Part shown: positions 8,601-11,762 of the stretch, in pieces
Position numbering within the stretch: the stretch's first letter is position 1
Layout of the letters: the number at the start of each line of letters is the position of its first letter
NCBI GenBank assembly: GCA_046341775.1
Contig: JBKDQQ010000190.1
Location: forward strand, 1-11,762
DNA length: 11,762 nt
From: SXXH01 sp041165735
GTDB taxonomy: Bacteria > Planctomycetota > UBA1135 > GCA-002686595
Direction: 5' to 3'
The notes under the pieces: generated by a model
What the model was told of the DNA's origin: nothing
Databases searched by the model: none
Seen by the model: the letters and a program-made list of their open reading frames with translations, nothing else
Position numbers and translations under genes: made by a program

Positions 8601-8913
8601 CGGCCCGCACCTCGCCCTGCGCTGCGCCACCTTGGACGGCGCCCGCTACATCGGCCTCGACGCCGACCTCGGCTCCCTCGAACCCGGCAAGCTCGCCGAC
8701 CTGGTCGTCCTCGACCAGAACCCCCTCTCCTCGATCCGCAACTCGACCGCGATCCGACACGTGATGCTCAACGGCCGCTTGTGGCGCGGCGACGATCTCG
8801 CGCCGGCGGATGGCGGGGCGGGGGAGGCGCCGCGGTGGTTCCATGCGGGGTTGGAGACGGGGATGCCGGTGGGAAGTGCGGGGGGGGAGTGTGGGGGGTG
8901 TGGGGTGCATTGA
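5632..8913 (+). CDS. TolB-like beta-propeller / amidohydrolase fusion protein, probably exported
   Basis: This 1093-residue protein opens with a hydrophobic stretch (MIDALLALVAALA) that looks like a short signal peptide. Then come repeated TolB/PD40 propeller blades, each marked by an SPDG-type motif (LSPDGATIAF, FSPDGKRLAY, WSPDGQWIAA, WSPDGKHLYF, MSPDGRWLVL, VSPDGRWVAW), to about residue 640. The rest is an amidohydrolase barrel of the imidazolonepropionase-like group, with the metal motif VDVHAHG (His727, His729), Lys823 in SVKSY, His871 in VEHS and GAHGQ (His970). Such fusions are thought to cleave amide bonds, perhaps in peptides, with the propeller gating access; the real substrate is unknown. 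The ATG at 5632 has the -10-like hexamer 7 nt upstream; an in-frame GTG at 5590 would add an Arg-rich n-region and is the main alternative. The last about 35 residues are a Gly-rich tail ending CGGCGVH, written in G-rich DNA unlike the rest of the gene. Confidence 0.92.
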   Translation: MIDALLALVAALAPQEPQKSPWSVQEAHGPAREVSFDLDEGTWMNVDLSPDGATIAFDWLGDIYTMPASGGEARAVRTGHAWQMQPAFSPDGKRLAYTSDEGGGDNIWVCDLDGGDARQVTKESFRLLTQPSWSPDGQWIAARKHYTGRRSLGAGEIWLYHISGGEGLQATTKANDQKDLGEPAWSPDGKHLYFSLDATPGDTFEYSKDATKGIYRIDRLELATGERTTVAAGMGGACAPTPSPDGRELAFVRRDDFKSALFVLDLASGAARKVSDAVERDYQETWAVHGVAPRMAWTKDGAAILAWSGGKIRRIDMATGEAVVVPFRVKATRIVEDAVRFPVEAAPANFPVKVLRWTRVAPDASSVLYQALGSIWVLPLAPDELERAGDDPAARAAREKPRRLTSDERFEHFPSWSRDGRFVVYTTFDDDDLARVHLHEVANGATRQLPLEQGHWARPTMSPDGRWLVLEKRAGGGIVSPLWSAETGIWRVDLAGGSKPERISKTGSNPQFGAGSERVYLTKSEGGKDGDGMSLVSIELEGGDERVHATSDWAVEFAVSPDGRWVAWSERYRAYLAPLVDAGRAVKLAPGAKSHPVVKISDNAGENLHFSGDSLRVFHSLGRVLSTVDLRPVLAELAEGRAVAEAEPARLDIGFEARHATPEHVLALTGARLVTMRGMEVVEDGVVVVRGNRIAAIGPRATTPVPAEARVFDCAGTTIIPGLVDVHAHGAQSAGGVVPRRNWIHGANLAYGVTSIHDPSNDTNSIHAVGELARAGRVLSPRTWSTGTILYGAQGNFKAEVESLDDAKKHLERLKAVGAISVKSYNQPRRDQRQQVLAAARDVGIMVVPEGGSLMQHNLTMVVDGHTGVEHSLPAERVYADVARLWGATQVGYTPTLVVGYGGIWGENWWYQETDVWRDAKLLRFVPRQIVEPRARRRDKAPIEDHNILRSCRIVKTLVDAGARAQLGAHGQLAGLGAHWELWLLEASGIGPHLALRCATLDGARYIGLDADLGSLEPGKLADLVVLDQNPLSSIRNSTAIRHVMLNGRLWRGDDLAPADGGAGEAPRWFHAGLETGMPVGSAGGECGGCGVH
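8812..8905 (+). other. G-rich tract with quadruplex potential at the 3' end of the propeller-amidohydrolase gene
   Basis: The last 100 nt of the gene carry many G runs on the coding strand, including runs of 8 (8880-8887), 6 (8893-8898) and 4 (8902-8905) separated by 3-5 nt. Several shorter runs precede them from 8812. A folded G-quadruplex in DNA or mRNA is plausible. The preceding 350 nt are C-rich on the same strand, so the change is abrupt. Confidence 0.6.
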
Positions 8914-8943
8914 TCCCGATGCTGGCCCCTTTCGTTGTGCGCG
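8914..8943 (+). repeat. Gene-end repeat, copy B
   Basis: TCCCGATGCTGGCCCC followed by TTTCGTTGTGCGCG begins at the base after the TGA of the propeller-amidohydrolase gene. It matches copy D (11531-11560) at 28 of 30 positions, including the zero-spacing placement after TGA. It differs from copies A and C mainly at the GATCA/TTTCG segment. Confidence 0.85.
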
Positions 8944-9460
8944 GCTTGGCCTGAGACCTGCGACAAGCGCCTTCGGCCGAGCGTCCTGCTGAATAGCTGC
9001 CGCCCGAGTCTGCTCCGAGGCTAGGGGTGGTCAGCGGGCGTCGACCGCACTCTTGGCGTCCTGAAGCGTGTTTCCTCGCGCCCCGCGCCGGCTGGCGCGT
9101 GTGCTTGGCGACGATCTCCAGGCCGCGCGCTCGCGTGCTGGCGTGAATTGCACTCTGACCTTCGGCGCGGGTTGCGACGAGCGGCGGGGAAGGCACTCAC
9201 GACACTTGGTGCATGGGAATCCCCGAGTGCACGCCACTGGCCGCACGGAAGGCCGTCCGATTCGAGGAGAACAGCCGAGAGTGGAGCTGGCGATCGTACG
9301 ACCGACCTCCCTGGCGACCGTAGAGCGGTTCCAGATGCTTCTGGCCGCATTGGCTGCGGGTCGCAACCCCGGGGCGGTCCTTGGGTGCACGCGAACCGAT
9401 CCAACATGAACGTGCGGAGGCGACTGCGCGTCGCACCTTCGGCCCGAGCTTGGCGCGGAT
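8944..9460. other. Long convergent intergenic region without a recognisable gene
   Basis: About 520 nt separate gene-end repeats B and C. Open frames exist on both strands (for example plus 9068-9409 and minus 9021-9485), but their third positions are clearly less G/C-biased than in the flanking genes and I recognise no protein. Two small adjacent hairpins occur at 9331-9344 (CCAGA/TCTGG) and 9345-9359 (CCGCA/TGCGG). A near-direct repeat CTGGCGA(T/C)CGTA sits around 9285-9325. The stretch could be a decayed gene, a small RNA locus, or spacer. Confidence 0.5.
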
Positions 9461-9490
9461 CGCGCACAATGATCGGGGCCAGCATCGGGA
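9461..9490 (-). repeat. Gene-end repeat, copy C
   Basis: On the minus strand TCCCGATGCTGGCCCC is followed by GATCATTGTGCGCG. It begins 4 nt after the TGA of the exporter gene. It shares its first 16 nt with copies B and D, and is identical to copy A over 26 nt. It is the link showing that all four copies are one family. Confidence 0.85.
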
Positions 9491-9494
9491 GCGC

Positions 9495-10172
9495 TCAGTC
9501 CCTCAACGCCCTCTTCAACCTCCTCCACCCCACCCAAACAAACACGCCGAATCCCAGCACCGCCCCCGCCACCACCCACGGGTTCTGCGCGATTTGCTCG
9601 GCCCGCGCCCCGATCGTCGTCGCCAACCACGCGAAGGTGGCGCTGACCAGGGTGCCACCCAAGGTCACCGCTGCGACGGTCGAGCCACGCGAGAGGCCGA
9701 CGAGTTGGCCGAGGAAGGTGCCGCCGATGGACCCGGACGCCGGGAGGGGGAGATAGACGAAGAGCACCGTGCCGAAGAAAGCCATGCGGCGGAGGCGCGG
9801 GTAGTCCAGGAGCACGGCTTCCGTGCGGTCGTGGATCGACTTCAACCGTCGCGCGGCGAAGGGCCAGCGCTCGAGCAGCCCGAGGAACATGGCGAGGCTC
9901 GTGGCGATCACGAGGTCGACCAGCACGGCGAGGGCGGCGAGGCCCCATGGCGCGAGGGGCGCGCCGGGGACGAGACCGGAGAAGATCACGTACTTGCCTG
10001 GGAGTGTCGCGAGCGTGAATGCCTGCGCCCACAGCGCGCCGGCGTGGGCGCTGTTGGACAGGAAGGGGAACGCGCATAGGAACGCGAAGAGCAGCATTGC
10101 GCTGCCGATCCACAACCACGGGAGGTTGCGCTCGAAGCGCGAGGGGACGCGGTTGTCCGCTGGAGCGGCCAT
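9495..10172 (-). CDS. Small multi-drug export family membrane protein
   Basis: This 225-residue protein is mostly hydrophobic, with helices at about 18-37, 72-102, 129-160, 164-188 and 197-216. The segment YLPLPASGSIGGTFLGQLVGL around 140-160 matches the conserved proline/glycine signature of the 'putative small multi-drug export protein' family (PF06695, COG2426). The family name is historical; transport of drugs is poorly supported and the true substrate is unknown. The ATG at 10172 was chosen because the protein from there has the family's usual length, and the upstream extension to 10415 is Arg/Pro-rich and runs through the divergent control region. The last about 30 codons shift to AGG, TTG, GTG and GGG, unlike the C-ending codons before them, and gene-end repeat C follows 4 nt after the stop. 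Confidence 0.8.
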   Translation of the reverse strand: MAAPADNRVPSRFERNLPWLWIGSAMLLFAFLCAFPFLSNSAHAGALWAQAFTLATLPGKYVIFSGLVPGAPLAPWGLAALAVLVDLVIATSLAMFLGLLERWPFAARRLKSIHDRTEAVLLDYPRLRRMAFFGTVLFVYLPLPASGSIGGTFLGQLVGLSRGSTVAAVTLGGTLVSATFAWLATTIGARAEQIAQNPWVVAGAVLGFGVFVWVGWRRLKRALRD

Positions 10173-10290
10173 GGGGCCACTACGATGGCGTGCGCAGGTG
10201 GCCGGGGAAAGGGGGCGGGGGCTGGAGGTCGTGGCGAGCCGGGCGCCGCCGACGCCCCCAAGCGCCAGTGGCAATGCGCGACCACCATGG

Positions 10291-10306
10291 TTCGCCCATG
10301 GGCGAA
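10291..10306. promoter_or_regulatory. Perfect 16-bp palindrome: candidate operator
   Basis: TTCGCCCATGGGCGAA is exactly self-complementary and lies in the 230-nt region between the divergent exporter and baeRF genes. A second CCATGG sits just upstream at 10285-10290. A palindrome of this size without a spacer is typical of a site for a dimeric regulator. Which promoter it would control, and by what protein, is not visible. Confidence 0.45.
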
Positions 10307-10329
10307 TGGGGCTGCTTCGCCCGGAGGCG

Positions 10330-10335
10330 GATAGT
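10330..10335 (+). promoter_or_regulatory. Possible -10 element of the baeRF gene
   Basis: GATAGT lies 24 nt after the palindrome and 67 nt before the ATG. It is the most AT-containing hexamer in this stretch and would place the palindrome over or near the -35 position. There is no clear -35. This is a weak call. Confidence 0.2.
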
Positions 10336-10402
10336 GGCGGCGCGAGGGTGGCCCTCACGTCCGCATGGAGCGAACGGAGGCGCGCGTCCTCGCCAATCCG
10401 CC

Positions 10403-11530
10403 ATGCAGCAGACACTCGCGCCCACGCTCGATTCCATTCGCACCCTGATCGGCCACGAGGCCGGGACCTGCGTGTCCATCTACCTGCCGACTCGACCGGG
10501 CGGGTCCGCCGACGACCGTGCCGCGTACGCGGGCGAGTTGCGCAAGGTGCGCGCCGAGCTGCTTGAGAAGGAACCGCGCGCCTCGGTCGACCATTTGCTC
10601 GCGCCCATCGAGCAGTTGAACACGAGCGACCTGTGGCAGCACGCCAGCGAAGGCCTGTGCGTGTTCCGCTCGGGCGCGCTGACCGCGCACTGGAGCCTGC
10701 CTGTCAAGTTTCCTGAACGCACGGTCGTGGCCTCGACCTTCCACATCCGTCCGCTGCTCGACTTCGTCCATTCGAACCAGCGCTTCTGGCTGGTCGTGTT
10801 GACGAACGAGCGGGTCGCACTCCTGAAGGGCAGCGCCACCGGCCTGTCGAACGTACCGCTGGCGAGCCTGCCGAAGAGCTGGGCGCAGGTGGTCCCCGAG
10901 CGCGAGCGCGAGCGCCTGCACGGCATGCACAGCGCTGGTCGCGGCAACACGGTCCACCACGCCGGCCCCGACGATCGCGGCCGGATGGAGGACGAGGCGC
11001 GTTTCGTGCGCGCCGTCGACCACGCCTTGCGCGAGTCGCTGCGCGACGAGCACGCGCCGATCCTGCTCGCCGGCGCCGATCGCCTGGTCCACCAACTCCG
11101 AGCCTTGTCCCCCTTCGACGGCGCCAGCGCGACGATCGGCAACGTCGCGCACGAGACCCTGACCGAGCTCCACGCACGCGCCTGGCCGATCGCGCGCCAA
11201 CTGATGGCCGAAAAGGGCGTGCGCGTCAAGGACCGCTGGGGCGGACTTTGGCCCCGCGGCCGAGCGATCGACGACCTCGGCAGCATCGCCCGCTGCGCCG
11301 TGACCGGTCGCGTGCGCGACCTTCTCATCCAGGAAGGCAGCACCTTGTGGGGTGTGCTGGACCACAAGACGGGCGGCGTCGAGCTGCACGAGCATGCGCG
11401 CGTGGGACACGAGGATGACGTGCTTGACGACTTGGCGGAGGCGGTGTTGATGAGGGGTGGGGAGGTGCATTCGTTGGCGAAGGGGGAGATGCCGAGCGGG
11501 TCGGTGGTGGCGGCGACTTTGCGCTGGTGA
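10403..11530 (+). CDS. baeRF-family (Balon-like) protein, probable ribosome-binding hibernation factor
   Basis: This 375-residue soluble protein matches the pattern I know for the bacterial archaeo-eukaryotic release factor (baeRF) family, relatives of eRF1/Pelota that include the hibernation factor Balon. Family-like blocks are CVSIYLPT (23-30), ASEGLCVF (81-88), FHIRPLL (113-119), RFWLVVLTNERVALLKG (127-143), LLAGADRLVHQL (221-232), HARAWPI (257-263), TGRVRDLLIQEGSTLWG (301-317) and RGGEVHSL (351-358). No GGQ peptidyl-release motif is present, so it should not release peptides; binding to the ribosomal A site is the expected role. The ERERER run (167-171 region) comes from a GAGCGC hexamer repeat. 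The ATG at 10403 is the only reasonable start; GGAGG at 10376-10380 is too far away to be its Shine-Dalgarno. The last about 35 codons shift to G/T-ending usage, and gene-end repeat D follows directly. The family is fairly sure; the exact role is inferred. Confidence 0.78.
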   Translation: MQQTLAPTLDSIRTLIGHEAGTCVSIYLPTRPGGSADDRAAYAGELRKVRAELLEKEPRASVDHLLAPIEQLNTSDLWQHASEGLCVFRSGALTAHWSLPVKFPERTVVASTFHIRPLLDFVHSNQRFWLVVLTNERVALLKGSATGLSNVPLASLPKSWAQVVPERERERLHGMHSAGRGNTVHHAGPDDRGRMEDEARFVRAVDHALRESLRDEHAPILLAGADRLVHQLRALSPFDGASATIGNVAHETLTELHARAWPIARQLMAEKGVRVKDRWGGLWPRGRAIDDLGSIARCAVTGRVRDLLIQEGSTLWGVLDHKTGGVELHEHARVGHEDDVLDDLAEAVLMRGGEVHSLAKGEMPSGSVVAATLRW

Positions 11531-11560
11531 TCCCGATGCTGGCCCCTTTCGCTGTGCTCG
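11531..11560 (+). repeat. Gene-end repeat, copy D
   Basis: TCCCGATGCTGGCCCC followed by TTTCGCTGTGCTCG begins at the base after the TGA of the baeRF gene. It has two mismatches to copy B over 30 nt, both in the last 10 positions. Sequence beyond it does not resemble that beyond copy B. Confidence 0.85.
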
Positions 11561-11596
11561 GCCAAGTCGGCGCGGGATCCACGGCGCTTGCGATCG

Positions 11597-11613
11597 GCGC
11601 ACGCGGCGTGCGC
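11597..11613. repeat. 7-bp hairpin between convergent genes
   Basis: GCGCACG and CGTGCGC flank CGG in the 85-nt gap between the baeRF gene and the partial gene at the right edge. It could terminate or stabilise either transcript, but no T-tract follows on either strand. Confidence 0.45.
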
Positions 11614-11615
11614 GC

Positions 11616-11762
11616 CTAGCCCGTCGCGGCCCACGCCGGGCGCGCGACGCGCGCCCGGAACACCCGCTTGTGCACGAGCTCGGCGAGGGCGAGCTTTCGC
11701 CGCTCGAGCCCCATCAGGCTCGCGGGCGAGTGCCACCGCTCCGCGTTGCTCGCCTGGCGCGC
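11616..11762 (-). CDS. C-terminal end of an unidentified gene, cut by the window edge
   Basis: An open frame enters from the right edge and stops at a TAG (11616-11618). It gives 48 residues beginning ARQASNAERW and ending RPAWAATG, with the helical, charged stretch MGLERRKLALAELVHKRVF in the middle. All but one of its codons end in G or C, stronger bias than in the non-coding parts of this window, which is the main reason to call it coding. There is no homology I recognise. It would converge on the baeRF gene. The start lies outside the window. Confidence 0.45.
   Translation of the reverse strand, partial: ARQASNAERWHSPASLMGLERRKLALAELVHKRVFRARVARPAWAATG
11636..11658. repeat. Perfect 10-bp inverted repeat inside the partial right-edge gene
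   Basis: CCGGGCGCGC and GCGCGCCCGG flank GAC, just upstream of the stop codon of the partial minus-strand gene (encoding about FRARVARPAW). With the hairpin at 11597-11613 it brackets that stop codon. No T-tract follows. Confidence 0.8.

Noticed and set aside
8810..8913. A diversity-generating retroelement variable region at a gene's 3' end
   Set aside because: There is no reverse transcriptase or template repeat in the window, and the bias is loss of C, not scattered changes at adenines.
8919..8954. A conserved short peptide MLAP... starting at the ATG inside all four repeat copies
   Set aside because: The differences between copies change the amino acids (II, FV, FA) and the frames end at different lengths, so selection is not acting on a peptide.
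8914..8980. Integron attC sites after stop codons
   Set aside because: The repeats lack paired core sites with the RYYYAAC/GTTRRRY pattern, and the genes lie in alternating orientations, unlike a cassette array.
9213..9323. A 36-codon plus-strand peptide beginning MGIPECTPLA
   Set aside because: The composition looks protein-like, but it is short, has no ribosome binding site and matches nothing I know; chance is the simpler explanation.
9331..9400. A possible tRNA or similar structured RNA
   Set aside because: The two small hairpins do not combine into a cloverleaf; there is no acceptor stem or T-loop signature.
9021..9485. A 154-codon minus-strand frame starting inside gene-end repeat C
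   Set aside because: It has no recognisable domain, biased composition and poor third-position bias, and its start lies in a repeat that occurs elsewhere without the frame.
10893..10913. GAGCGC hexamer run in the baeRF gene
   Set aside because: Only about three units, in frame, encoding Glu-Arg in a charged linker; ordinary for GC-rich coding DNA.

Overview
The window is GC-rich bacterial chromosomal DNA (roughly two-thirds G+C, genes with mostly G- or C-ending codons). The best clue to the host is the first gene, a very large Ser/Thr kinase whose N-terminal region, membrane anchor, Trp-rich middle and C-terminal formylglycine-enzyme-like domain match a layout common in Planctomycetota. That phylum is my best guess, but it is an inference; another GC-rich, kinase-rich phylum such as Myxococcota is not excluded. 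There are no rRNA genes, tRNAs, CRISPR arrays, phage genes or recognisable transposases.

Layout. Minus strand, 285-3875: membrane-anchored Ser/Thr kinase with a sulfatase-modifying-factor-like C-terminus. Minus strand, 4013-5332: MFS transporter of the metabolite:H+ symporter type, 137 nt upstream of the kinase and possibly co-transcribed with it. Divergent from it, plus strand 5632-8913: a probably exported protein with a TolB-like beta-propeller fused to an amidohydrolase. After a 581-nt gap without a convincing gene comes a convergent minus-strand gene, 9495-10172, a small polytopic membrane protein of the 'small multi-drug export' family. Divergent from that, plus strand 10403-11530: a baeRF/Balon-like relative of eRF1/Pelota, a family linked to ribosome hibernation. 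At the right edge (11616-11762, minus) is the likely C-terminus of a further gene.

The genes do not form one obvious pathway. The transporter and the propeller-amidohydrolase share a 299-nt divergent control region with a three-fold 9-mer, and could work together in taking up and breaking down a peptide-like or cyclic amide substrate. The exporter and the baeRF protein share a 230-nt divergent region with a perfect 16-bp palindrome.

The most unusual signal is not a gene. A 26-30-nt element (core CCGATGCTGGCCCC) occurs four times in 11.8 kb, always downstream of a gene and in that gene's sense orientation. Three copies start 0-4 nt after the stop codon. The same three genes (propeller-amidohydrolase, exporter, baeRF) also switch abruptly, about 100 nt before their stop codons, from C-ending codons to G/T-rich sequence (GCG, GTG, TTG, GGG, AGG). 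Together these suggest an undescribed gene-end signature in this genome. A second pattern is a TAG(A/G)(G/C)T hexamer exactly 7 nt before the ATG of two divergent genes, which points to leaderless transcripts.
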